25,401 nt of DNA from Plantago elongata (taxonomy: Eukaryota; Streptophyta; Magnoliopsida; Lamiales; Plantaginaceae): contig JAYMSP010002236.1 of NCBI GenBank assembly GCA_036897095.1, positions 1 through 25,401 of the forward strand. The letters run 5' to 3'. Shown one piece after another: positions 10,381 through 20,328 of this stretch; positions within the stretch are counted from its first letter, which is position 1, and each line of letters starts with the position of its first letter. The translations under genes and the position numbers were made by a program. A model generated the notes under the pieces. The model saw only the letters and a list, made by a program, of their open reading frames with translations. It was not told the origin of the DNA and ran no database searches.

Positions 10381-11560
10381 AAAGCTCACTCATTGTTATT
10401 TCAAATGGTAATAACCTTGGGAATACTACAATGCCGTTCGAAAAGTCACCCTTAAAAATGCAACCGCATAATATCCTAGAACTCAACCTCAGTGCAGCCA
10501 TGGTGGGCACAATTGGATCGAATACCACATCCAGATTTTTCCAGGTGATTCAGACTGTAAAGCCCTGATTAAACCATGTAAATGATTAGTAAGGTTGAGA
10601 AAGAGGAACGTGCGTTTTATGTCTAATAATAGGTGGACATTTTTCGTTTGTTTTCGTATGCAGCCTACTGAGCTAGCTCGTTTAATAATAGGGGAGTCGA
10701 TTGCTATCCATGCGGAAAATTAGCTAGGGACGCAGAATACTCATCTGGGAGGCAGACCAGAGACTAGTCAGGATCACAAAATTATATTATCTTTGCCAAA
10801 CAGAACTTGACAGAATTGATTTGAATTGAATGGAACAGTAGTATATAAAACTACTAAACATGGTTCTCGACACTCCTCAATCAGATTAGTCATACATAAC
10901 GGATACCTTATCGTATCACGCATTATAAAAGCATGTGCAAATACAACAGTAGAGTACTTTCGATACTTACCGGTGGCCTGACTGGTATTTTCAAGTAGTA
11001 CATGGGATGGGGCAATATGCTCGATACAAATTCGTCCTGTTCTTTGATTTTCTTTTTAATTGTTGAAGTAGTACTATATATTGATCTTGTACTTGAAGAT
11101 AAACATCCGTATAGCTTCCATCACACCCTAGCATGACGTGGTAACAGAAAGTGTGAAGCCAAGCCACATTGTTTGGTATAACTTCCCGTAACAAAAACTT
11201 TTTTCTACATAACTCCAATATACACAATCAAGTTAGGATACAATAGTGACATTTACCTACATCATTTCAAACCACATATGCTTCATAAAGCAGCAGCCTC
11301 TACTAAACCTACGAGGAACAAATATTGAGGTCCAAGCAACCGCGAACAAACTAACAACATCAACGTGGGCTATCTTAGTTTCGTTGCACCAATGCAACAA
11401 CTTTGTAAGATACTCAGCAATGAACCCATAAGCAACCTTACGACAACAAACTGAAGCAAAAGGGGACATAAGTATAAGGAAAGTAGCAAGTGAAAAGGTA
11501 GTGGAATTCAATACTTTGCCCACACTTAGGAGCAACTGCCTTGAGGGAAGATCATGCTCT
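10380..11560 (-). other. Unassigned minus-strand coding-like stretch
   Basis: Several open segments run on the minus strand. One of 92 codons (11535-11257) begins MLLSVGKVLNSTTFSLAT and contains KLLHWCNETKIAHVDVV. Another of 78 codons (11227-10991) contains HVMLGCDGSYTDVYLQ. A strong donor, CCACCG|GTAAGTA, lies at about 10972. A good acceptor, GGGCTTTACAG, with a TACTAAT-like branch point is near 10553, followed by another open stretch. I recognise no family, and the joins do not give one unbroken frame. It could be a decayed gene, a transposon remnant, or chance. It lies divergent to the NAC gene, with about 180 bp between the two start positions. Confidence 0.2.
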
Positions 11561-11627
11561 TGTTTCCTTTAGCCTTTTAGACTCACTTCTTCTCCTCCTC
11601 TTCTTCATTTTCTTATACTTTAAACTT

Positions 11628-11642
11628 TGCATATTTATATAT
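11628..11642 (+). promoter_or_regulatory. TATA-like box of the NAC gene
   Basis: CATATTTATATATG lies about 75-90 bp upstream of the NAC start codon, a reasonable place for a plant TATA box with a short leader. Confidence 0.45.
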
Positions 11643-11716
11643 GAATGAATAGTGGAGGAGAAATCTTGACTAACATCCATTGGAGAAAGCTTCAGTAACG
11701 CAACTTGGTTGAGATC

Positions 11717-12628
11717 ATGGCTGTTTGCCCCTCATGTGGCCAGGTTATCAACTGCCAGAAAAAGGTTAGTTCTTGAACCAAGTTCATACAGTTGCTTTAC
11801 TCATATAAGTTTATCATCATATTTATATACCTTGCTGCCTGACTGTACACAAGAGTAGGCAAGTGGTTTGCATGATTTGCCGGGTTTACCCGCTGGAATG
11901 AAGTTCGACCCAAGTGATTCTGAGCTGATTCGGCATCTAGAGGGAAAATTGAGAATGGATGTTCATAACCTTCATCCTTTGATTGATGAGTTCATTGTTA
12001 CAATTGAAGGAACTGATGGAATTTGCTATACTCACCCTGAGAACTTACCAGGTACTCTATATATCACAGTGCAGCTTTAAAGAATAAAAGAATCTATGGT
12101 AAAGAAAATCTTGATTTGTTACAATTAGGTGTAAACAGAGATGGGCTGGTGAGACATTTCTTCCACAGACCTTCGAAAGCATACACCACGGGGACAAGGA
12201 AGAGAAGGAAGGTTCACTCGGAGGACGCTGACGATATTGAGACCAGGTGGCACAAAACTGGCAAGACCCGACCCATTATGGTCGAAGGAAAAGTGAAAGG
12301 CTACAAAAAGATCCTTGTACTCTACATCAACTATGGAAAGCAAAAGAAACCAGAAAAGACAAATTGGGTTATGCATCAGTATCACTTGGGTAACAATGAA
12401 GATGAAAAGGAAGGAGAGTTGGTAGTCTCCAAGGTCTTTTACCAAACACAGCCTCGACAATGTGGTACATTACTTAAAATTTCTCCAGCAGTGAAAGCTG
12501 ACATGGTTGACGAGCCACCTCGTCTCACCCTCGGCTCGAATTTTGTTGAATACTACAATTCAAGTACTGTCTCATTCAAGCATGAGCAACAGAGGTCTCC
12601 TGTTATGGTGAATTTTCCATGTCCATGA
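11717..12628 (+). CDS. NAC-domain transcription factor, SND2/SND3 (NAC073/NAC010)-like
   Basis: Three exons join cleanly (11717-11764, 11859-12051, 12129-12628; GT/AG introns of phase 0 and 1) into 246 residues. The start ATG follows an in-frame TAA at 11696-11698. Residues 4-13 form a [10 protein letters not shown] motif typical of the SND/SOG1 subgroup. The NAC domain covers about 23-190: [20 protein letters not shown], the IDEF and [13 protein letters not shown] blocks, [40 protein letters not shown] and [15 protein letters not shown], then [11 protein letters not shown]. Such proteins are nuclear activators; Arabidopsis SND2 and SND3 act in secondary-wall formation. The best match to memory is the NAC010/SND3 type ([27 protein letters not shown]). 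The N-terminal extension before CPSCG is almost absent (3 residues). The tail after the NAC domain is only about 55 residues, short for an activation region. Exact orthology is inferred. Confidence 0.9.
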
Positions 12629-12737
12629 TAAATTTCCTGTTTCTACTATCATCATGTATTCTTTCTTCAGCTTATAAGTACCTCACCCACAATGTAAAGA
12701 TTAAATTATCTATTAACATTTCAAGCATCGGATGAAG

Positions 12738-12743
12738 AATAAA
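12738..12743 (+). terminator. Polyadenylation signal AATAAA of the NAC gene
   Basis: A canonical AATAAA lies about 110 bp after the NAC stop codon, a normal 3' UTR distance for a plant gene. Confidence 0.5.
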
Positions 12744-15000
12744 AGAGGTCTCTTTCCCCAGACTTATTTGTGAAGTCACACTTACAGACATGTTCCCAGA
12801 GGTTAATTCGAGACTTGATCATCAGTTCTTTATCTTATTTTTACTTTAATTTCCTTCATACTCAGTTTCTTGATCTTTTTGAATGACGTCAATATAGCCA
12901 TACAAATGATAGTGGTTGCACCTCAATTAGTATTGCCAATCACTTTACTTTAGCAGCGCCTGCTACAGAGTCCTGTTTAATTTCTAGAGCAGAAATCACG
13001 ACTAAACATAACAGAGCGGTGAAGAAGATTTACCATGCAGCAACAGTCACCTCTTTTTCCATAGGACCAACTTGACTGATAGAACATGATCCACATTATC
13101 ATCATAATCCAAAAAAGCAACGCTGCTGTCACGACAATGAAATGCAATTGACTAAGAATATTATCGAGTACTTAGCAACAGTGTCTTTGTACAATTTCAG
13201 ACTACTATTCTAATTGTCCGAATTCAAGTAACAGGATAAACTGTAGCAAAGAGAATTCAAGAGTTGAGATGAAGATGGGCACTAAATTTCTAGGCTACAC
13301 AGAGTATTAGAATTCCAGACATGACTAAAGCATAAAAGATTTAAGTACAAATTTCCAGTACTCTGTTGTAGATACAGCAAATGGCTATGCATATAAATTG
13401 ATATAATCCTCATTAACACAATTCTTTATGAGTAGAAGGGACTTCATTTGAGCCAGATGAAATTCTAAATTTCTAATAATGATAGAATGGGTGAGTTGGG
13501 GACCTCAATACTTCTTATCTAAATTGTGAATAAGTTGAAAAGCTATTTTTCTCATCTAAATAGTGAGCAAGTTGAAAAGGCTATTCTTTCTTGACACTAC
13601 TTCACCACCCGTGAGCTTCACGTACTCAATTTTATGTAACCGTACAACAGGGACTTTCAACTGTCTCATGCTAAGTCTAAGGTAACTTGTCTTTACAACA
13701 ATGTGCAATCAAGGGACAGGGATGACAGTTCAATCCAAAATTAAGTGAATGCGTTTGTTGCTCGAATCCCTTCTACTCTACGATAATATGATGTGGATGG
13801 AGTAACCAGAAATCAAAGGACTTGTTTTCAGCTTGAGACATACAGCCTAATTAATGATGTACACTAGAAGCCTTAACCCTACACAAGAAAATTAATAGTA
13901 TGAGCTTATGAGCTATAGCCTCAGCCATCTCATGCTTATAAGCAAAAAATGAATGCAAGGTACATTTTGGTCAATTATAATCAAATAATAGATCCACCCC
14001 TCTTCCAAATACTGAGTGTCTAAGAAGCACATGGATGGATACAGATACGGACACGAATACGATACAGATACGTTGGGACGCCAAAAACTAAAAAAAGTAA
14101 GATACAGCGACAAGTGAAAAGTCGAGTGTTCACAACTTCAACTTGATAGTGATTATTTTACTGGCCCCCTACAACATGTGTCTATAAATTGGATGAGAGA
14201 GGTAAAAGGGGGATTTTGTTTACATCAGAGCCAAAGTTAACCCCGAGGTGCATAGCATTGTAATTACTGATACTTTGCTCTTCTTTTATTTCTTTTTAGC
14301 ATTTGTAACCCACGGCCACCGCAAATATGTTGCGCACGACACAAACACCCAAGCTCAAGCAATGATGCAATAGCTTTAGATCCATGTAAGCCAGGTAATA
14401 AGTACTTAAAGCGACAACCTAAAGGCATAAACTTCAAATTCAGTCCGAGTGAAACTTGGACCTGATCACTGATACCTATTATAAGAAAGTTTGCCAGAAA
14501 GAAAGAGGTAGATTAACATTGGCCCTTAAATAAAGAAACATGAAATTCCTGATGATAAACTATCAGTAACCAGGTAAAACATGTAAACTTTAGCATACCA
14601 ATCTTCAAAATCCAATCCAACATGAATTGATCAACATAAAACTTCAATTTCCAGTGATGAATTTGGCATCTATTGATTGTAAAATATTGAGATAAATTAG
14701 GTTGTACACCCCATGCCTTGCCTTGGGATTAGATGGCACGTTTTGAACCAACTAGTGTATGCTCCAAACCATGAGGTATTATTAGAACCATGGATGGAAA
14801 GTCTAACTCAGACTCCCAGGGGACTTTGCTATCGAAATGCTTAGATCATGCACTAGTGACAACACATGATGTGCTCACAAACTATCTCTAGATTGAGCTA
14901 TAATTATCAAAAACTAGATCGAGAGAGTAACAAGCCGGCACTAAACTGTTCCCAACTTCAGGTACAGTGTCAGGTAACTTAACTCAACTAAGCTTTAATT
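12744..15000. other. Intergenic region between NAC and METTL21-like genes
   Basis: No gene is supported. Two partial copies of a ~38-bp unit sit side by side at 13513-13550 and 13551-13589 (TCTAAATTGTGAATAAGTTG against TCTAAATAGTGAGCAAGTTG). A short GATAC-rich imperfect repeat runs at about 14038-14075. The flanking genes converge, so this stretch holds both 3' UTRs. Confidence 0.5.
13513..13589. repeat. Short tandem duplication, ~38-bp unit
   Basis: Two adjacent copies share (T/A)TCTAAAT.GTGA.(T/C)AAGTTGAAAA.GCTATT with a few substitutions and one indel. Confidence 0.6.
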
Positions 15001-15142
15001 ACTTCCATACTTGTGTATAGATACAAGAATACTCAGGTTCTCTAACGACAAATTCCAATTCAAAAACACCAACATTTTCCTAAACACAAACTGGTTACAA
15101 AACATCCAAAAAACACATAATTTTCACCTGAATTCGCCGCGT

Positions 15143-15823
15143 TCACTCCGTCTGAACCGCACTCTTCTTCCTAAAAACATACACATCCGCTTCCTCATAC
15201 GCATACTCAGGATGCAAATCCTCATGCGGCACCTTCACCACCTCAAACACATCCCGACACATCTCCCAAAACAGCTTATCCGCCTCCGGCGACCTGACCT
15301 GATACCCCAACAAAACGACACCGTTCTCCCCCATCAAACCCTCCATACTCTTCACCAGCTGCCCCACATTCTCCTCAATATACACCACATCCGCCGCGAT
15401 CACAAAATCGAACGGAGGCTTCAACGAACTCATCTGATCAGCGTTCCCCCAACTGAAGATCGCAGTCTTCAAGCTCTTATTTAGGGCTTTTTTGTTGCGT
15501 TTGAGATTGTGCTTTAGGGCAGGCATAACAGGGGAGATGTCGGTGAGGATTATGTTGTGGAGGCCGAGGAGGTAGAGGCCCATGCCGGCTACTCCGCAGC
15601 CGGTTCCGAGCTCGATTGCGCGTTTGTTGGTGAAGTTGATGAGGGAGGAATAAGGGTTTGGGGATTGGAGAGATGAGTTGTGCCAACGCTCGGCGAATTT
15701 AAGGAGGACGAGGGAGCACGGCCAGACGGAGGTTCCGACATGCATAGTGGCGTTGTCTTGCTGGATTGAGAGGTGGTGATCTAGGACGGAGACTTCGATC
15801 ACCGGTGACTCTGTGAATTTCAT
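15143..15823 (-). CDS. METTL21-type seven-beta-strand protein methyltransferase
   Basis: One uninterrupted frame encodes 226 residues from the ATG at 15823. The SAM-binding motif I is at 70-80 (IELGTGCGVAG). The acidic post-I region is LTDI at 93-96. The family DxxY motif is DVVY at 145-148, within FDFVIAADVVY. The N-terminal GTSVWPCSLVLLKF (30-43) matches the W-P segment that precedes the Rossmann fold in METTL21 proteins. These enzymes transfer methyl groups from S-adenosylmethionine to lysines of proteins such as chaperones or eEF1A; the substrate here cannot be told. The frame stays open to another ATG at 15895, adding 24 residues (MSLHLLFSSLLLLLLLQSSN...). The added leucines come from a GAA/TTC microsatellite, so I prefer the inner start. 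The longer form would look like a signal or transit peptide. No intron is needed. Confidence 0.88.
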   Translation of the reverse strand: MKFTESPVIEVSVLDHHLSIQQDNATMHVGTSVWPCSLVLLKFAERWHNSSLQSPNPYSSLINFTNKRAIELGTGCGVAGMGLYLLGLHNIILTDISPVMPALKHNLKRNKKALNKSLKTAIFSWGNADQMSSLKPPFDFVIAADVVYIEENVGQLVKSMEGLMGENGVVLLGYQVRSPEADKLFWEMCRDVFEVVKVPHEDLHPEYAYEEADVYVFRKKSAVQTE

Positions 15824-15845
15824 TTTCTTCAATTGATTTGATGAT

Positions 15846-15869
15846 TGAAGAAGAAGAAGAAGAAGAAGA
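15846..15869. repeat. (GAA)n microsatellite at the 5' end of the METTL21-like gene
   Basis: About eight GAA units. On the coding strand they read as CTT and would encode a poly-leucine run if the upstream ATG at 15895 were used. Confidence 0.85.
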
Positions 15870-15996
15870 GAACTGAAGAGCAAGTGCAGTGACACACTGA
15901 AACTGTAAAAAGAAGAGTTGTCAGATTAGGGATTTGGGCTAGTTAGTAGGTCAGGCCGGTTTATGATGGATTGATGGCCCAATCCTTTCTTCGACC

Positions 15997-17337
15997 GCCC
16001 ACGGTGGCGGCCTTCGATTTCAATCAACATCTTTTCGGACAACCAAAAGCTCGAGCAACATCTTTTCGGATAGCCTCTTGCTTCTGTGCAAATTTGATTT
16101 TTTTGTGAGTAACTGGATTTTTAATAGACTTGACAAATGTTGCCCAGGCTGGATAAATCCCATCAGTTAGGTAGTATGCTATAAGTGATGACCGTTCACT
16201 TCAAAGTTCACCGGAGGAGCTACACCGTTGAGAAGATCATCAAACACCGGTGAACGTGCAACAACAGTGAGATCATTTAGTTTACCTGACATTCCGAAGA
16301 AAGAGTGCCAAATCCAAGTGTGATGTGAAGCAGAACGAGCGCCGGCTTACCACTTTTGTCTTGGTATTGACCTTTCCATGTCATTGGGCAGTTCTTCCAT
16401 TTCCAATGCATACAATCGATCGAGCCAATCATTCCCGGAAAGGCTCTTCCGACATTGATTGCGAGAAGTTCATTGATGTCTTCTTCGTTGGCCCCTCGCA
16501 TGTATGTTGGTGCAAAAACCGCAAGGACAGAATCACAAAACTTGTTCAATGCAATCAAAGCAGCAGTTTCACTACACCTTGTATATTCGTCAACAACATT
16601 CGTGGCTAAACCATATGCGAGCATCCTCATCGCCGTAATACACTTTTGCAAATTCGAGAGCGCTTGACGACCAGTAGCATATGGCCAGCCCTGAAGTAGA
16701 CTGGATCGTAGTCAGAGACCGCGTCAACGATTCTCATGAACAGTGGCTTCGTCATTTTAAACCTCCGGTGGAATTGCTTTGGAGTATACTCGGCATTGTC
16801 GGCGAAGTAATCTTCCATAATTTGAGCATGATGTTTCTCGCGTCTTCGGTTGATTACGTGTGAGTGTGTTTCTCCTTCGGTTGTGATGAAGAAGACTCGA
16901 CAATGTACTTCGGCAATATCGACTTGAAGAATCTCTTTGCCATCACTGAACTATAGGATATGTGTTCGAATGCCGACCTTTCAGATTCGGACTCCGCATC
17001 AAACTCCGCATCGGACATGAACACCTCTTCCTTGGAGTGATGTGATGAGGAAGACATTTTGGCAAAGTGATATTTGGTAGGTTAAGAGTATTTTGAGTTT
17101 AAAAGAGAGAAAGAAGGGTGAAATTTGAGATGTGGAGAAATATATGAAGTTTGGTGTCTATTTATAGATCTCGAAAAAATATGTCGTTGGTATATATATA
17201 TATTTTTATTAAACAGATTTTTTTTAAATAAAAAAATAAATAAAAACGTGGTCGGTCCAATCAGAACCGGCCACGTGTCCCAGCCGTTGGGCTGGGACAT
17301 GTCCGTTAGGGCTGGGCCTAGCAGCTGCCCACGGTGG
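15997..17337. mobile_element. Decayed PIF/Harbinger element (HARBI1-like)
   Basis: The minus-strand transposase at 16024-17057 is bracketed by the same 11-bp string, GCCCACGGTGG, at 15997-16007 and 17327-17337. Its core is nearly palindromic, so it could be the remnant of short inverted ends. I therefore place the borders there, by inference. No 3-bp TTA/TAA target duplication is clear. The element ends about 100 bp from the outer ATG, and about 175 bp from the preferred start, of the METTL21-like gene on the same strand. Confidence 0.45.
16024..17057 (-). pseudogene. HARBI1-like PIF/Harbinger transposase, frameshifted
   Basis: Read on the minus strand, pieces in changing frames follow the HARBI1-like order. 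An acidic Ser-rich N terminus (17057 down) is followed by YTPKQFHRRFKMTKPLFMRI, ATGRQALSNLQKCITAMRML, VDEYTRCSETAALIAL, GRAFPGMIGSIDCMHWKWKN, then WIWHSFFGMSG, VVARSPVFDDLLNGVAPPVN, YYLTDGIYPAWATFV and KDVARAFG. The first catalytic Asp is in GSIDCMHW and the second in YLTDG. The final Glu, expected in VERAFG, reads Ala. Frameshifts are needed near 16862, 16683, 16325 and 16185, and the C terminus is cut at TGA 16024-16026. It encodes no working transposase. Confidence 0.85.
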
Positions 17338-17957
17338 ACAGTCATGTTCCCGAAATTTATTAGATCACAATATGTGCCAAAAAAAAAACGAGTTATATAT
17401 CCTTTTAGAATCGATAATTTAAAAAACGATTATTGTATTGTTTGGACTCTATGATACAACAAAGTACTGTATATTATATATCATCACATTAAATGTACAT
17501 TTGTTTGTGTAATAAGCAAAAAATGAAAAATAGAATCTAAAGGCTTCTCCCAAAGGATACCAACCACTCCACATTTTTTCATACAGTGACTTTGCAAAAC
17601 CCATCAAAGCATACATCACACGAATATTTCATTTGAAAATAGTTATGACGGAGATATTAGTGTCATTGTTGTGGAGGAATATGATGAGGAAGATGGTGGA
17701 GGGCCGGAAAGGTAACTGCGCCAAGGCCAATGACTAATTTTATGAAGCTCTAGATAGAAAAATGTAGTGAAGTATTGCATCAATAGTTTAATGTTAGGTT
17801 TTTCAGTTTTGAGTGACCTTAATCCTATTCCTAGTTAAAAATTAAGGTAAATGCAATTGGACCGACTTGAATGTACGAGATTTAGTTTGGAATGGCTTGT
17901 GAGTGTTTTATATTGGATTTTCTCGAAACCTTGTATTGGACTAGAGTCTGTTAGTGT
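17338..17957. other. Gap between two Harbinger elements
   Basis: No gene is supported. A short plus-strand frame at about 17632-17717 reads acidic residues (SVIVVEEYDEEDGGGPER) before a stop. It could be the tail of some lost ORF but is too short to assign. Confidence 0.4.
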
Positions 17958-18308
17958 TTAAGCGTTGTTTGGTTTGGCTATGCCATCATTGTTCAGCAAT
18001 TTGACATGTTTTTGGCAACATAAGATTTGTGTTTGGCCCAGAATGAAGAAATGGCATGCTGATGCCACTGCCCATGGCATAGATCATGGGCAGGCTTCTG
18101 ATTGGTTGGCTTTGCTTATGTGGCCTCGTATGCAAATCCATAATGCCACAATTTTCTCCTGTCCATTATGCCAAATTGGGCTTGGCATGAAGCAGCCCAA
18201 CTGTTGTGGGCCATCATTTCTAGTGGAATACCTGAAATGACCTCAACGAATTCAATATTTATCTTTATTTCATTCATTACTTTTCGACCAAGTTTAAAAA
18301 TATCTTCG

Positions 18309-20192
18309 ATGGAGGCAAACTACAGAGAAGAGAGCCGAAGAACTGGGAATCGGTGATGTCGTCGAATCTCACTTGTTTTCTAAAAAATCAAACCGATCAT
18401 TCAAGTTTTGAGCAAGGTAGTAACCTGCATTACGTGTTTGTTGAACATTTGAGTTGTAGTTTTAGACCAAATCGGACCCATCTTGTGAAGTAGATCAAGC
18501 GTAAGTAGGTTTTCTTTGTAAATTGAAATGGAATTGATGTTTGAGGTATTTTTTTTTTATTGTGGCCAACTGTAGAGAAGTGGTTATGTTGATTTTGTGG
18601 TTGTTATTTGTTTTCTTATTTGGTTGTGGTGTGAGTTTTGTGGTTGTATGAGAATAGTTGTTTGCTTTCTGCGTAATTAGACACCGTGGTTTAGTATATT
18701 GAACTTAATTTGTTGAGTATCGTATTGAAACCATTGCAATTGTACTCACAGATGTCGATCGTATGACGATGAACTGGCTTTGTATCATCATCAGTTACTT
18801 TTACTACTCTTCAAGTATTATAGAATGTCCAACACCTTTTTCATGGTTGTTTGTATGCTCGGTTCAGAGGTGAATATGAGAAACTTCCGTAGACACCTGA
18901 GAGATCCTATTGATAAGAAGCTGTACGATATGCAAAATAGGGCTCTTTTGCAGTTTGACCGTAATTGTAGGCTCTTTGCGGGTGAGGATAAAAATTGCAT
19001 AGACAATTTACGAATGGACACAGCCTGTTTCTCAAAACTCGTGAAGTTACTTATGAGGGATGGTGGGTTGATCAATCAGGAGTTCAGGTGTTAAGGAACA
19101 AGTAGAGTTTTTTGGCCATCATAGCCCATAACAAGAAGAATAGGGTTGTACAGTTTGATTTCATTCATTCGGGCGAGATGATCAGTAGGTACTTCCATGA
19201 TGTCTTAAATGTTGTTCTGAAACTACACAAGCAACTACTTGTGAAGCCAAAGGCTGTGAAACCTGAACACAGATCGGATAGGTAGAAACATTTTCAGGTA
19301 ATGATTGTGTGTATAATTAATTTAGACATCAAGTTGTGTTTGTAAGACACTATCGCAATGAGTTTGCCTAAATTGTTGTTGAATAAAAATGTGGCTGTGC
19401 AGGGCTGCTTAGGAGCCATAGACGGAACACATATTAGGGTTAGAGTTCCGACAGAGAAGAAAATACCTTAACCGTGGTAGGAAGGGCTTAGTCAAGGTTA
19501 ATGTGTTAGCTGCCTGCGACATGAACATGAATTTTACCTACGTTCTAGCAGGATGGGAGGGATCATCGTCTGATTGTCAGGTACTAGCCAATGCACTAGC
19601 TAGGCCAAATGGATTAAGAGTTTCGGATGGTAATATTATTAGAGCTGCATTATGCATATGTCTTTATGTTGATTCAGTGATGATATGAAACCTAACTATT
19701 TCTTGTGTATGATGAGAAGGGCAATATTATCTTGTGGATAATGGTTACACACATGGAAAAGGATTTGTCTACCCATACTCGAAACGAAGATACCACTTGA
19801 AAGCGTGGGGTATTGGTCGTGAAGCACCTCAAGATTTCGAAGAGTACTTCAACACGGTTCACTCGAAAGCTAGGAATGTAATTGAAAGGTGTTTTGGGGT
19901 ACTCAAACTACGGTGGAAGATACTTGCTGAGGAAAGCAAGTATCCAGTAGAGACTCAAAACAAAGTAATTTTAGCATGTTGTCTACTCCAGAATTTCATC
20001 CGACGTAACATGAGTCATGACCCCCTGGAAACGGTAGACTTAGAAGACGATGAGGATGAGCTATTGAATGATGTCGAACGTGTTGATGAGGTTCAAGTGT
20101 ACCGTAAAATAGATAAGTGGGATGATTTAAGAGATAACTTAACGGAGGATTTATATAACAATTGGCTACTTAGCAGGGTTGGAGTTGTTTAG
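18309..20192 (+). pseudogene. ALP1-like PIF/Harbinger transposase, broken
   Basis: Recognisable exons are 18752-19297, 19403-19629 and 19720-20192. A small first exon, 18309-18352, would join in phase but is weakly supported. Blocks in order: YDDELALYHHQLLLLLFKYY, FDRNCRLFAGED, AIIAHNKKNRVVQFDFI, GEMISRYFHDVLN, GCLGAIDGTHIRVRVP, FTYVLAGWEGSSSD, RPNGLRVSDG, YYLVDNGYTHGKGF, ARNVIERCFGVLKLRWKI, then an acidic tail ending at TAG 20190-20192. The catalytic triad is still visible: Asp in AIDGTH, Asp in LVDNGY, Glu in VIERCFG. Lesions are frame changes around 19080-19115, an in-frame TAG at 19283-19285 where Trp is usual, and an extra base near 19470 (CCTTAACCG). It is inactive as written. Confidence 0.88.
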
Positions 20193-20328
20193 ATATTCCG
20201 ACCGTTCAGATATTTTCTACATCCGTACTAGTATTTTGCAGAATTTTATTGTTATTTGTATTATGTTAGACCAACACCTTTTAAACGTTATGGACGTGTT
20301 AGTTTTGCTTGCATTGTTTGTACGATGA

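Noticed and set aside
12125-12460. 111-codon minus-strand ORF
   Set aside because: Antisense to exon 3 of the NAC gene, where plus-strand conservation is unmistakable.
15011-15484. 157-codon plus-strand ORF, His/Leu/Arg-rich
   Set aside because: It lies antisense to the METTL21-like gene, whose motifs are clear. It is a shadow of biased codon use.
15477-15686. 69-codon minus-strand ORF, Pro/His-rich
   Set aside because: Another frame of the METTL21-like coding sequence with no family features.
16325-16667. Plus-strand ORFs of 94 and 70 codons
   Set aside because: Antisense to the HARBI1-like transposase pseudogene.
18309-20192. A domesticated ALP1-type host gene
   Set aside because: Frameshifts, an internal stop and the neighbouring Myb/SANT-like ORF with TTA-flanked ends indicate a decayed transposon, not a domesticated gene.
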